Source: Eubacteriales bacterium (lineage in GTDB: Bacteria > Bacillota > Clostridia > Lachnospirales > Lachnospiraceae). Taken from it: a stretch of 64,000 bases of DNA. Below are positions 25,455 through 34,157 of this stretch, in pieces (the first letter of the stretch is position 1; each line of letters begins with the position of its first letter). Location of the stretch: positions 25,949 to 89,948 of the forward strand of contig JAUNPJ010000003.1 in assembly GCA_030536755.1 (NCBI GenBank), in the 5' to 3' direction. The translations under genes were made by a program, and so were the position numbers. The notes below the pieces were generated by a model. The model was not told the origin of the DNA. It did not search any database and saw only the letters and a list, made by a program, of their open reading frames with translations.

Positions 25455-26455
25455 AAAAACGAATATTGGCTATTTGTGACCTGGAGGCGCTGTATGCCTG
25501 CAATTTTATGCAGTATATCAGCCAGAAAAAGTCGGTTCCCTTTGAAATTCAGGCGTTCACAAATACAGAAAAATTAATTGAGACTGCGAAAAAGGAGCGT
25601 ATCGAAGTGCTTCTCATCTCAGATAAGGCGATGGATGAACGGATTCGCCAGCTCTCCGTCGGGCAGATCATTATTTTGTCGGAAGGGGTACATGATCCGA
25701 AGCTGGATCAGTATCCAAGCATTTATAAGTATCAGTCTTCGGAAAGTGTAATTCGTGAGGTGATGGCTTGTTATGGGGAATCTATGCAGGAACCGATGGA
25801 AGTTACGGCACTCAAAAGGCCAGTGGTGATTTATGGCGTGTATTCGCCTTTGGGTCGTGTGCTCAAAACCTCGTTTGCGCTTTCGATGGGACAGATTCTG
25901 GCGAAAGAAAAGGCGGTACTGTATCTGAATCTGGAAGAATATGCCGGGTTCGAGCAATTGTTTGAACAAAATTTTGACCGCAATCTGAGTGACCTGATTT
26001 ATTACATGAAACAAAGACAGAGAAATCTGACCCACCGCATCAGTCAGATGGTGCAGTCCGCTAACAATATGGACTATATTCCGCCAGCCGTGTCGCCGGC
26101 AGATATCCGAAATACGCAATATCAGGATTGGGATTTTTTGTTGGATGAGCTGGAGCTTCGCAGCTCTTATGAGGTTATCATTCTGGATCTTGGAGATGGC
26201 GTGGATGAGTTGTATCAGATTCTGGGACGCTGCAACCGGATTTTCATGCCCGTTCTGGAAGACACTGTTTCTAAAGCCAAGATTTTGCAGTTTGAGAATC
26301 TTCTTCGGCTTTGGAATGCTGTTTCTGTGCTGGAAAAGATTGAGAAGGTGAAACCGCCGTTTTACAAATGTTCTGGCAGCGGAACACAGTATATGGAGCA
26401 ATTGGTGTGGAGCCAGCTTGGCGATTACGTCAGGGAGGTTTTGAGAAAGGATTGA
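25451..26455 (+). CDS. TadZ/CpaE-like pilus-localisation ATPase
   Basis: This 334-residue protein has the TadZ plan: an atypical receiver-like N-terminal domain (about 1-115), then a ParA/MinD-like domain. The P-loop position reads YSPLGRVLKTSFAL, a degenerate Walker A, and VIILDLGDGVDE is the Walker B-like strand, typical of clostridial TadZ. TTG 25451 is taken as start because AGGAGGT lies just upstream and it overlaps the previous gene's stop. It sits between the prepilin peptidase and tadA, where TadZ is expected; it probably places the secretion machinery at the cell surface. Confidence 0.8.
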   Translation: MKKRILAICDLEALYACNFMQYISQKKSVPFEIQAFTNTEKLIETAKKERIEVLLISDKAMDERIRQLSVGQIIILSEGVHDPKLDQYPSIYKYQSSESVIREVMACYGESMQEPMEVTALKRPVVIYGVYSPLGRVLKTSFALSMGQILAKEKAVLYLNLEEYAGFEQLFEQNFDRNLSDLIYYMKQRQRNLTHRISQMVQSANNMDYIPPAVSPADIRNTQYQDWDFLLDELELRSSYEVIILDLGDGVDELYQILGRCNRIFMPVLEDTVSKAKILQFENLLRLWNAVSVLEKIEKVKPPFYKCSGSGTQYMEQLVWSQLGDYVREVLRKD

Positions 26456-26457
26456 AC

Positions 26458-27648
26458 ATGAGCAGAGATAGATTTTTGGAGATCCGCAGTCTGTTGATGG
26501 AGAGGCTGGATCTGTCCAGAGAGCTGGAGGATGAGGAAATTCTGGAAATGATTGATGAGCTGATTATCAGTTATTCGAAAGTACATTATCTGGCACTCAA
26601 GGAGATGGTTCAGCTTCGGCAGGAGCTATTCTACTCCATACGAAAACTGGATGTTCTTCAGGAATTGATCGACGACAATGAGGTGACGGAAATCATGGTA
26701 AACGGACCGGAGAAAATTTTTGTGGAGCGGCGGGGACAGCTGACTCTCTGGGACAAAGAATTTACGTCGCAGGAGAAGCTGGAGGATGTTATCCAGCAGA
26801 TTGTCGGGCGCTGCAACCGCGTCGTGAATGAGTCGATGCCGATTGTCGATGCAAGGCTGGATAATGGCGCCCGTGTCAATGTGGTGATTCCGCCAGTGGC
26901 ACTGGATGGACCGATTATGACGATAAGAAGGTTTCCGGATGCGCCGATTACAATGAAAAGACTGATCGAGCTTGGAAGCATTACGCAGGAGTGCGCAGAT
27001 TTTCTGCAGAAGCTGGTGGAAGCCAGGTATTCACTTTTGATCGGCGGAGGAACCAGCAGCGGGAAGACAACTTTTTTGAGTGCGTTGTCAAATTACATTC
27101 CGGAAGATGAGCGAATCATCACGATTGAGGACAATGCGGAGCTTCAGATACAGGGAGTCAAAAATCTGGTGCGGATGGAGGCGAAGATGGCAAACATGGA
27201 AGGAAACCGTGAAATCAGTATTCGTGATCTGATTAAGACGAGTCTTCGCATGCGGCCGGATCGAATTGTCGTCGGCGAAGTACGGGGTGAGGAAGCCTGT
27301 GATCTTCTGACGAGTTTCAATACGGGACACGAAGGCGGAATCGCCACACTTCATTCGAATTCCTGCCGCGATACGGTCAGCCGTCTGGAGACGATGGTGC
27401 TCATGGGGATGGAGATTCCGCTGGAGGCGATTCGCAGACAGATTGCTTCCGGGGTGGACATTCTGGTGCATCTGGGAAGATTAAAGGACAAGAGCAGAAA
27501 GCTTCTGGAGGTCAGTGAGATTCTTGGATTTGCACAGGGAGAGGTACAGCTGCAGACGCTGTTTTCGTATGATTACCGAAATGGTCTGCAGCAGGTGAGT
27601 GATTTGCAGCATACGGAAAAGTTAGAGAGAGCGGGGATAAAATTATGA
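26458..27648 (+). CDS. tadA: Tad pilus assembly ATPase TadA/CpaF
   Basis: This 396-residue secretion ATPase powers Flp pilus assembly. Walker A is GGGTSSGKT (196-204, K203), the Asp box and RIIVGEVRGEEACDLL (Walker B region) follow, then the His box near GHEGGIATLHSNSC. The N-terminal half includes NEVTEIMVNGPEKIFVER, characteristic of CpaF. ATG 26458 comes three bases after tadZ ends, with GAAAGGA upstream. Its stop overlaps the tadB start (ATGA). Length fits the clostridial CpaF class, which lacks the long N-terminal extension of proteobacterial versions. Confidence 0.95.
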   Translation: MSRDRFLEIRSLLMERLDLSRELEDEEILEMIDELIISYSKVHYLALKEMVQLRQELFYSIRKLDVLQELIDDNEVTEIMVNGPEKIFVERRGQLTLWDKEFTSQEKLEDVIQQIVGRCNRVVNESMPIVDARLDNGARVNVVIPPVALDGPIMTIRRFPDAPITMKRLIELGSITQECADFLQKLVEARYSLLIGGGTSSGKTTFLSALSNYIPEDERIITIEDNAELQIQGVKNLVRMEAKMANMEGNREISIRDLIKTSLRMRPDRIVVGEVRGEEACDLLTSFNTGHEGGIATLHSNSCRDTVSRLETMVLMGMEIPLEAIRRQIASGVDILVHLGRLKDKSRKLLEVSEILGFAQGEVQLQTLFSYDYRNGLQQVSDLQHTEKLERAGIKL

Positions 27649-28388
27649 AGAGAAATTATGACACGTATCATTTTTCTGCAAAAGAGTGGGCTTTGTATCT
27701 GGCAGAAAGTCTGGCAATCTGCGGAGGTATCAATTACCTGTTTTACAAGAATTGGTGGGTGTTTTTAGGGATGCTTCCGGTTCCGTTTTTGTTTCTTCGA
27801 TACAAACGAAACGACTGTAAAAAGCAGCGCAGAAAACAGTTGAACTATCAGTTTAAGGATGCGCTGTCTTCACTCAGCGTAGCCTTGCAGGCGGGTTATT
27901 CAGTCGAAAACGCAGTCTGTGCCTGTACCAGAGATTTGGAGAAATTGTACAAACCGGGAGAAGATATTTTGGAAGAATTTCACTATATGGAGGCACAATT
28001 GCAGGTGAGCGTACCGGTGGAAGAACTGTTTCTCGATCTTGGCAATCGATGCAAAGTGGAGGATATCGCCAATTTTGCTTCGGTATTTGCCACAGCAAAA
28101 CGCACCGGTGGGGATATGGTCGCGATTTTGCAGAAAACAGCCCGCATTTTGGGGGATAAGATTGATGTGAAGAAAGAAATCGAGGCAACTGTGGCGGGAA
28201 AAAAGTCAGAACAATGGATTATGAGTATGATGCCGTTTGGAATCATTTTGTATATGCAGATTACTTCTCCGGGATTTTTGCAGGTGTTGTATGGGAATGC
28301 GTTTGGTGTGGTGACTATGACAGTTTGTCTTGTGATTTATTTTGTGGCTTACTGGATGGGAAAAAAGATTGTGGATATTGAAGTTTGA
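27645..28388 (+). CDS. tadB: Tad inner-membrane platform protein TadB
   Basis: This 247-residue type II secretion F-domain protein forms part of the platform that transfers TadA's motion to the pilus. A hydrophobic N-terminal pair (about 15-50) precedes the cytoplasmic T2SF domain (FKDALSSLSVALQAGYSVENAV, then ANFASVFATAKRTGGDMVAIL), and two C-terminal membrane segments end the protein. Its ATG overlaps the tadA stop by 4 bp. tadC follows after 13 bp. Confidence 0.9.
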   Translation: MKRNYDTYHFSAKEWALYLAESLAICGGINYLFYKNWWVFLGMLPVPFLFLRYKRNDCKKQRRKQLNYQFKDALSSLSVALQAGYSVENAVCACTRDLEKLYKPGEDILEEFHYMEAQLQVSVPVEELFLDLGNRCKVEDIANFASVFATAKRTGGDMVAILQKTARILGDKIDVKKEIEATVAGKKSEQWIMSMMPFGIILYMQITSPGFLQVLYGNAFGVVTMTVCLVIYFVAYWMGKKIVDIEV

Positions 28389-28401
28389 GTGAGGTGAGTG
28401 T

Positions 28402-29442
28402 TTGATCGGAATTCATATCGGGATGATGGCAGTGGTGCTGATTCTGTGGATTGGAGGAAAAGCGGGTTGGATTCCCTACAGAAGGTATGTGGAGCCGCCG
28501 GAATATAGAAAAATTCTTCTGGTGCTTTTGCTCGGCAATCTGGTTGGCATGTGCATCACCTGGCAAAACAATCAGGGAAGAGTTCTGCAGGATGGCTGTT
28601 ATCTGGAACGGCCGCTGTATGGACAGGGGAATCGGACAGAGCAGTTTCTTGCCAGTGTGGAGGAAGAAGAGGTTATCATTTCCATGAGCATTCCGCAGCA
28701 GCAGGGAGAAGAGGAAACGCAGGAGAAAGAAGAGAAAAAGCTGAGTCCGCAAGAAGCACTGCGCGAGGCGATTCGAAAGGAAACACTGGCATTGAACGAG
28801 GAAAAACAGGAGCAGGATAAGTATTATCTGCCCTCACAGGTCAATGGAAAGCACATTCAGTGGGCGTATCCGGCGGATCACAGCGGTATGATCTTGATGA
28901 GTCTTGCGATTCTTGCCGGCATTTTGCTGATCTTAATGAAGGATCGGCGAAAAAAGCAGGAATTGGAAAAACGAAAGGAGCAGATGCTTTGCGATTATCC
29001 GAATCTCGTCACAAAGCTCAGTCTGTTGGTGCGGGCGGGTATGACGATGCGAAGGGCGTTTAGCAAGACGGCGCTTGATTACCGTAAAAATAAACGGGAC
29101 GATGAGGAACCGCGCTATGCATACGAAGAGATGTTGGTCACTTACTATGAGATGGAGAGCGGGGTGTTGGAAGCCCAGGCGTATGAAAATTTCGGAAGAA
29201 GGTGCAATCAGGCACAATATCGGACACTTGCCACACTGTTGTCGCAGAATCTGAAGAAAGGCAGCCAGGGGCTTTTGGATATGCTGGAGCGGGAGTCGGT
29301 ATCCGCCTTTGAAGACAGGAAAAGGCAGGCGAGGATTTTGGGCGAGGCAGCGGCGACTAAACTTTTGATTCCGATGGTACTGATGCTTCTGGTGGTGCTG
29401 GTGATTATTATGGTTCCGGCCTGTATGTCTTTTTATGGCTGA
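28402..29442 (+). CDS. Tad inner-membrane platform protein TadC-like
   Basis: This 346-residue protein has two hydrophobic N-terminal segments, an acidic glutamine/glutamate-rich linker (about 95-150) and a C-terminal T2SF domain (LVTKLSLLVRAGMTMRRAFSK, then AQYRTLATLLSQNLKKGSQGLL) with closing membrane segments. That makes it the TadC partner of TadB, longer than the usual TadC because of the linker. The start is TTG 28402 behind GAGGTGAG; no ATG fits. Function: platform of the Flp pilus. Confidence 0.82.
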   Translation: MIGIHIGMMAVVLILWIGGKAGWIPYRRYVEPPEYRKILLVLLLGNLVGMCITWQNNQGRVLQDGCYLERPLYGQGNRTEQFLASVEEEEVIISMSIPQQQGEEETQEKEEKKLSPQEALREAIRKETLALNEEKQEQDKYYLPSQVNGKHIQWAYPADHSGMILMSLAILAGILLILMKDRRKKQELEKRKEQMLCDYPNLVTKLSLLVRAGMTMRRAFSKTALDYRKNKRDDEEPRYAYEEMLVTYYEMESGVLEAQAYENFGRRCNQAQYRTLATLLSQNLKKGSQGLLDMLERESVSAFEDRKRQARILGEAAATKLLIPMVLMLLVVLVIIMVPACMSFYG

Positions 29443-29469
29443 CGCATATTGTGGAAAGGGGGTGAGCAT

Positions 29470-29637
29470 ATGGGTGAAATTCTGGCGTTTTGTCAGGAAG
29501 AGGATGCCATCGGTGTGGTGGAAATTCTGCTGATCTTAGTTGTTCTTATTGCTCTGGTCGTGATTTTTAAGGAGCAGCTCGTAAGTCTGGTCAATACACT
29601 TCTTGAGAAAATCACATCACAGAGCAACGATATCTAA
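29470..29637 (+). CDS. Flp1-like type IVb pilin
   Basis: This 55-residue protein is the probable major pilin of the Tad system. A short polar leader (MGEILAFCQEEDAIG) is followed by VVEILLILVVLIALVVIF, the hydrophobic assembly helix with a glutamate shortly after the likely peptidase site (after G15, giving VVE). The ATG follows a strong AAAGGGGGTGAG site, consistent with high expression; an upstream ATG at 29449 would place that site inside the gene. It lies between tadC and the pseudopilin-like genes. Confidence 0.75.
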   Translation: MGEILAFCQEEDAIGVVEILLILVVLIALVVIFKEQLVSLVNTLLEKITSQSNDI

Positions 29638-29662
29638 TGCATGAAAGAAAGGAGGATGTTCC

Positions 29663-31120
29663 TTGGGAAGAAGAGGAAGTGTGACGGTATTTTTTGCGTT
29701 GATTCTGTCCCTGTTGATCACGTTGGTGGTCAGTTGTTTTTGGTCAGCTCAGATGGCGGCGGCCAGAGTACAGATTGCCGACGGAGCTGAGATCGGGTTG
29801 TATTCTCTGTTTGCGCAGTATGACAGCGAACTGCTGGAAACTTATAACCTATTTTATCTGGACGGCGGTTTTGGGCAGGGAGAGCTGAATATGGGAAAGG
29901 TCTACGATACGGTAACCTCCTATATGGAGCCGGTGCTGCACCAGAATTACCAGAATCTTCGATTGGAATCCGGCGGAATTACAGGGTATCGTCTGGCTAC
30001 GGATCATCAGGGAGAGTCGTTTCGGCAGCAGGCATCTGCCTACATGCGGGAAACACTCGGAGCCCAGGGAATACAGCTCCTTCTGGATAAAGTAGAAAGG
30101 GGAAGTGAAGATGTACAGGAACAACAGAATACAAAGGAAGCTGCTCAGCAGGGAAACAGACTGGAAGATTACGACCGAGCTTTATCTGAGGCCTCAGGAA
30201 GCGGCGAAGAATCGGAAGGAGTCGTGGAAGTGGAACCGGGGGGAGAGGTGGAAGAAGTGATACCGCCGGTGGAAAATCCAATCGATACGATTCGCAGCAT
30301 CCAGCAGATGGGAATTCTGGATTTGGTGCTTACGAATCCTTCGACAGTTTCACAGAAGACGGCAGATGTATCTGCATTAGCGTCGAATCGGACTCTGCAG
30401 AAGGGAATGGGAATTTTTGAAGGTTGGGAAACACAGGGTGATGCAGCAGAAACTCTTTTGTTTCAGGAATATATACTGAGGCAGGTGGGGAATTTTCGGC
30501 GGCCTGCCCAGAGTGGACAGTTGGAATATTTATGTGAATATATCATTGGAAAAAATGGCAGTGATGTGGATAACTTAAAATCTGTGGCGCATAGACTGCT
30601 GATGATTCGGGAAGGAATTAATTTTGTTTATCTGCTGGGAGATGCGCCAAAGCGGGCGCAGGCGGCAAGTCTGGCTGCCGCAATTTCGTCCGCACTTCTC
30701 ATTCCGATGGCGTCCGGAATTGTGGAGATGGTTCTTCTTGGATGCTGGGCATATGGAGAGAGCATTTTGGATGTGCGGGAATTGTTTGAAGGAGGAAAGG
30801 TTTCTTTGATGAAGAATGCTTCCAACTGGCAGTTGGAGCTGGAAAATCTCGGCCAGCTTCTGCAGCGGATGGACACAGACCGCAGAGAGGATGCGCAGGG
30901 GATGGATTATGAAGATTATCTGCGGGTGCTGCTTTATCTGGAAGATTCGCAGACGAAGACAATGAAGTGTCTGGATGCGTTTGAACTGACGGTGCGTGCG
31001 GTGCAGGGACATGAACAGTTTCGGATGGATTCCTGCCTGGATGCACTGGAGATATCCGTGGATGTCCGTGCAAATAACCGAAAAACCTATTGTGTGACGA
31101 GACAGTATCGTTATCGATGA
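29663..31120 (+). CDS. DUF5702-type pilus-locus protein
   Basis: This 485-residue protein opens with GRRGSVTVFFALILSLLITL, a positively charged end plus one membrane helix as in TadE/TadG pseudopilins, followed by a large extracellular region with an acidic linker (about 150-200, rich in E, S and G) and hydrophobic patches near 330-370. This matches the DUF5702 proteins seen in clostridial Tad loci. The start is TTG 29663 after GGAGG; a nearby ATG is out of frame. Probably a minor pilin or surface-exposed tip component; this is inference. Confidence 0.7.
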   Translation: MGRRGSVTVFFALILSLLITLVVSCFWSAQMAAARVQIADGAEIGLYSLFAQYDSELLETYNLFYLDGGFGQGELNMGKVYDTVTSYMEPVLHQNYQNLRLESGGITGYRLATDHQGESFRQQASAYMRETLGAQGIQLLLDKVERGSEDVQEQQNTKEAAQQGNRLEDYDRALSEASGSGEESEGVVEVEPGGEVEEVIPPVENPIDTIRSIQQMGILDLVLTNPSTVSQKTADVSALASNRTLQKGMGIFEGWETQGDAAETLLFQEYILRQVGNFRRPAQSGQLEYLCEYIIGKNGSDVDNLKSVAHRLLMIREGINFVYLLGDAPKRAQAASLAAAISSALLIPMASGIVEMVLLGCWAYGESILDVRELFEGGKVSLMKNASNWQLELENLGQLLQRMDTDRREDAQGMDYEDYLRVLLYLEDSQTKTMKCLDAFELTVRAVQGHEQFRMDSCLDALEISVDVRANNRKTYCVTRQYRYR

Positions 31121-31146
31121 AATCAGAGACAGGGAGGTGACTGCAG

Positions 31147-31902
31147 ATGCTTTTTCGTTCGAAGACAACAAAGAAAAAAATAAAAAAAGAAAACTCTCTT
31201 CAGGCCCGGTTTTGCCGCTTATCTATCCCCAAGGGTAAGAGGCACTTCGGCGAAAAGGTATCTTCAGGCATCTCCCGGTGTGCCAGTCTGACCGTGGAGA
31301 GCGCCGTGATCTTGCCCGTGTTCTTTCTGTGCATGTGCACCATGATCTGCTTTATGGATATTTATAAACTGCAGACGGAAAAATTGACGCAGCTGTGCGA
31401 GCAGGCGCGGGAGATGGGCATGTATGCCTATCCGCTTGGAACGGAGTCGGATATCGAACTGCCTTCCGTATATACATATCAGGCTCCGGTATCGTTTGTA
31501 CGTCTTCCAACGCTTGTGATGGTTAATCGTGTGAAAGTGCATCCGTGGACAGGCTATCATCCGAATCAGGACGAGGAAAATGAACAGGAAGAGATGGTTT
31601 ACATAACGGAGAATGGAGGCGTCTATCATACCAGTACGTCATGCAGCTATGTGGATTTGTCGGTGCGCCAGGAGCCGGGAATTTCGATTGAGAGTCTGCG
31701 AAACAAAGGCGGTGCAAAGTATCATGCATGCGAGCGGTGCGCGTACGGGCAGGAACCTGCGGGTGTGGTGTATGTAACGGATTATGGGACACGCTATCAC
31801 AATCTGGCAGGCTGCAGTGGGCTGAAGCGTTCAGTCAGACTGGTGAAAAAGTCGGAAATTCCGGATTTGAGACAGTGCAGCAGGTGTCAGGCAATGCATT
31901 AA
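31147..31902 (+). CDS. TadE-like pseudopilin with two His/Cys metal-site-like repeats
   Basis: This 251-residue protein has a basic N-terminus, then SLTVESAVILPVFFLCMCTM (about 47-66), a TadE-type pilin helix with glutamate. The C-terminal 110 residues hold two similar units: VYITENGGVYHTSTSC...CERC and VYVTDYGTRYHNLAGC...CSRC, each giving H-x5-C and then C-x2-C, the spacing of a small metal or disulfide site like that of Ada-type zinc modules. AGGGAGGTG precedes the ATG. It is likely a minor pilin exposing a rigid cysteine-stabilised module. Confidence 0.7.
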   Translation: MLFRSKTTKKKIKKENSLQARFCRLSIPKGKRHFGEKVSSGISRCASLTVESAVILPVFFLCMCTMICFMDIYKLQTEKLTQLCEQAREMGMYAYPLGTESDIELPSVYTYQAPVSFVRLPTLVMVNRVKVHPWTGYHPNQDEENEQEEMVYITENGGVYHTSTSCSYVDLSVRQEPGISIESLRNKGGAKYHACERCAYGQEPAGVVYVTDYGTRYHNLAGCSGLKRSVRLVKKSEIPDLRQCSRCQAMH

Positions 31903-31915
31903 AAAAGGAGTAGAT

Positions 31916-32335
31916 ATGGAACATTTTTTAATCATGAGTTTTCTGGGAATCAATTCCTGGATTGACATCCGAAAAAAGCAGATTTCGCTTTTGTCAGTTG
32001 GATTTTTTATGGTAGTTGGAATCGTCTATGAGTGCGTTGTGCTCGACAAAAATCCGGCTGTCTTCTGGGGACTTTTGCCGGGCGCAGTACTGCTTGGCGT
32101 GAGCAAATTAAGCCGGGAGGCGCTTGGAATGGGAGATGCACTGCTGATGTTGGTGCTGGGAATTTATCTTGGACTGGAGGCGGCGTTTGATGTGCTCTTG
32201 CTGGCGTTATTTCTGGCGGCTGTCTGGGCAGGAATTCTTATTTTGGCAAAAAAGAAGAGCAGGAGTTATGCATTTCCCTTCGTGCCGTTTTTGATGATCG
32301 GATATGTAGGGAGGTGGATCTTGTGTCATCTTTAA
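31916..32335 (+). CDS. Second short A24 prepilin peptidase
   Basis: This 139-residue membrane protein has the two catalytic aspartates of A24 peptidases, D17 in SWIDIRK and D74 in GMGDALL, with about four hydrophobic segments. It is shorter than the TadV-like enzyme at 24945 and lacks a cytoplasmic loop. AAAAAAGGAG precedes the ATG. It overlaps the next gene by 13 bp. Two peptidases in one operon may divide labour between the Flp pilin and the TadE-like pseudopilins, which flank this gene. Confidence 0.8.
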   Translation: MEHFLIMSFLGINSWIDIRKKQISLLSVGFFMVVGIVYECVVLDKNPAVFWGLLPGAVLLGVSKLSREALGMGDALLMLVLGIYLGLEAAFDVLLLALFLAAVWAGILILAKKKSRSYAFPFVPFLMIGYVGRWILCHL

Positions 32336-32751
32336 AATACAGAAAAGGAAGCTTTACGATTGAGACGGCCTGTCTGATGCCGCTGTTTTTGCTGGTTATT
32401 TTTGTTTGCATTTATCTCTGCTTTTATGTGCATAATCGGGCATGGCTGACCGCTGCGGCGCATGAGGCTGCGCTGGTCGGATGTCAGGAGATGCGCCTTC
32501 CCTCTGGAAATCCAGAGCAGGCGGCTTATGAGAGGGCAAGAATGCTGCTGTCCACGAAGCTGTTTGGTGCAGAAAATCTTCAGGTGCAGATTGAAAAGCA
32601 GGGAAAGGAAATGGTCGTGCGGTTTGATGCAGATACTGTCTGCGTCTATGGGCGGAGACGGTGGCATCTGCAGACGGAGGCAAAAGAAAAATATACCGAT
32701 CCAGTGGCGTTTATCTGGAGGCTGAAGGGATTGGAAGGAATCGTTCATTAA
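32323..32751 (+). CDS. TadE-like minor pilin
   Basis: This 142-residue protein begins with a short basic leader (SSLKYRKGS) and FTIETACLMPLFLLVIFVCI, the classical TadE helix with glutamate at +4 or so after the processing site. The remainder is a small extracellular domain. GTG 32323 is taken as start because GGGAGGTG lies six to eight bases upstream; GTG 32314 would fall inside that site. It overlaps the preceding peptidase gene and precedes the FHA gene by 13 bp. Confidence 0.75.
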   Translation: MSSLKYRKGSFTIETACLMPLFLLVIFVCIYLCFYVHNRAWLTAAAHEAALVGCQEMRLPSGNPEQAAYERARMLLSTKLFGAENLQVQIEKQGKEMVVRFDADTVCVYGRRRWHLQTEAKEKYTDPVAFIWRLKGLEGIVH

Positions 32752-32764
32752 AAGGAGAAAAAGT

Positions 32765-34090
32765 ATGCAAGTAAATTATCAGAAGGATATTAACCACAAT
32801 TATATGACCATTCAGGCGGAAAAGGAAATTGATATGGATTCCTATCCGATTCGCATGCTGCTGGGAAATGAAATCGCATCGCTGGTTCCCTGCAGGATTC
32901 AGGCCGTAGATGGAGGAAGAGTGTTTTGTTATGAAATCGGAAGCAGAGAGACCGTCGAGTCCTGTTTTTTAAAAAAGAAGCTGGGGAAGGAAGCTATCCG
33001 GTTTCTGATGCAGGGAATGATCCAGGCGATCCAGGATATGCAGGCGTTTTTGCTGGATGTCAACCAGCTTGTCATCCGACCGGATCTGCTGTATTTCGAT
33101 CGGGAAAAGAATGGACTGCAGTTTTGTTATTTTCCCGGTTATGATCATCAGATTCAGGATCAGATTCGGAGTTTTCTGGAAACGATACTGCCTCTGATCG
33201 ATCATGGAGATTCCGGTGCAGTTTCGATGGGATATGGCATGTATCAGAAAACGATAGAAAAAAGCTTTCAGCTTGAACAGCTGAAGGAATATCTTTATAA
33301 AGAGGATGAACCGGCAGTGGAACAGATTACAAAAGAAGTAAAGGTAGAGCTGACGGAGGAAGAACCACAGATGCAGCCGGAAGAGCCAGCGGAAAAAGAG
33401 AAGGTTCCGTGGGATACTCTGATTTTCAGCTGCATCTGGACGGTGGTGCTGCTTGGCATCTGCTGTCTTCGTTTTCTGGGATATTTGGATTTTCTCACAG
33501 TGCCGATGATACTTGGAATCTTTATTTTTGTGATGAGCGCGGTGTGCATCAACGCCTTTTTGTGGAAAAGACAGCAGAAGAAAGGGAACGGCTGTGGAAA
33601 AGTATGGGCGGAAAGCAGCGCACTCCAGGCATCCATCCAGTGGCCGGGAAAGAATGAGGTGGATACGAAGCAGGTTCAGAAAATTTATCATGAAGAACAG
33701 CAAAAACAGGAAACAATATTTCCGGAAGAAACGCTTGCGGACAGCCGTCCATTGTCTCTGGATGACACACAGCCGCTTCCTGTTATAAAGCTTCCTGCAA
33801 ATGCGTGGCTGATCAGCAAAGAGGCAGAAAAGCGGCCGGATATCGAATTGACGGGAGATCTGACGGTGATTGGAAAAGCAGAGGAAGTGGATGTGCAGAT
33901 TCTTCTTCCTACTGTCAGCAGAGTGCATGCGAAGGTCTGGCGGGATGATGAACAGTATTATATCCGTGATCTGGACTCCAGAAACGGAACCTTCGTGAAT
34001 GGCATTCAGATTTCCGGAAAAAATAACTGCCGGATTCTTCCGGGCGACGAAGTATGCTTTGCAGATGCAGGCTATACCTTCCGTGTGTGA
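32765..34090 (+). CDS. FHA-domain membrane protein with DUF6382-type N-terminal domain
   Basis: This 441-residue protein has an N-terminal cytoplasmic domain (about 1-190, of the DUF6382 type), an acidic linker, two membrane helices (about 218-260) and a C-terminal FHA domain: LTVIGKAEEVDVQI, then TVSRVHAKVW and LDSRNGTFVNG, the conserved phosphothreonine-binding S/R/H/N-G residues. FHA proteins dock onto Ser/Thr-phosphorylated partners. Being the last gene of the Tad operon, it may link pilus assembly to a Ser/Thr kinase encoded elsewhere; no kinase gene is in the window. Confidence 0.82.
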   Translation: MQVNYQKDINHNYMTIQAEKEIDMDSYPIRMLLGNEIASLVPCRIQAVDGGRVFCYEIGSRETVESCFLKKKLGKEAIRFLMQGMIQAIQDMQAFLLDVNQLVIRPDLLYFDREKNGLQFCYFPGYDHQIQDQIRSFLETILPLIDHGDSGAVSMGYGMYQKTIEKSFQLEQLKEYLYKEDEPAVEQITKEVKVELTEEEPQMQPEEPAEKEKVPWDTLIFSCIWTVVLLGICCLRFLGYLDFLTVPMILGIFIFVMSAVCINAFLWKRQQKKGNGCGKVWAESSALQASIQWPGKNEVDTKQVQKIYHEEQQKQETIFPEETLADSRPLSLDDTQPLPVIKLPANAWLISKEAEKRPDIELTGDLTVIGKAEEVDVQILLPTVSRVHAKVWRDDEQYYIRDLDSRNGTFVNGIQISGKNNCRILPGDEVCFADAGYTFRV

Positions 34091-34097
34091 TCCCCCG

Positions 34098-34126
34098 TTG
34101 CAATTGGAAATACCTTGTTTTATAAT
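34098..34126 (+). promoter_or_regulatory. Promoter of the rhomboid gene
   Basis: TTGCAA and TATAAT are separated by 17 bp, 31 bp before the start codon. Its presence marks the end of the Tad operon. Confidence 0.65.
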
Positions 34127-34157
34127 AGAAGGAATTCTGTGGAAACGAGGTATTTGA

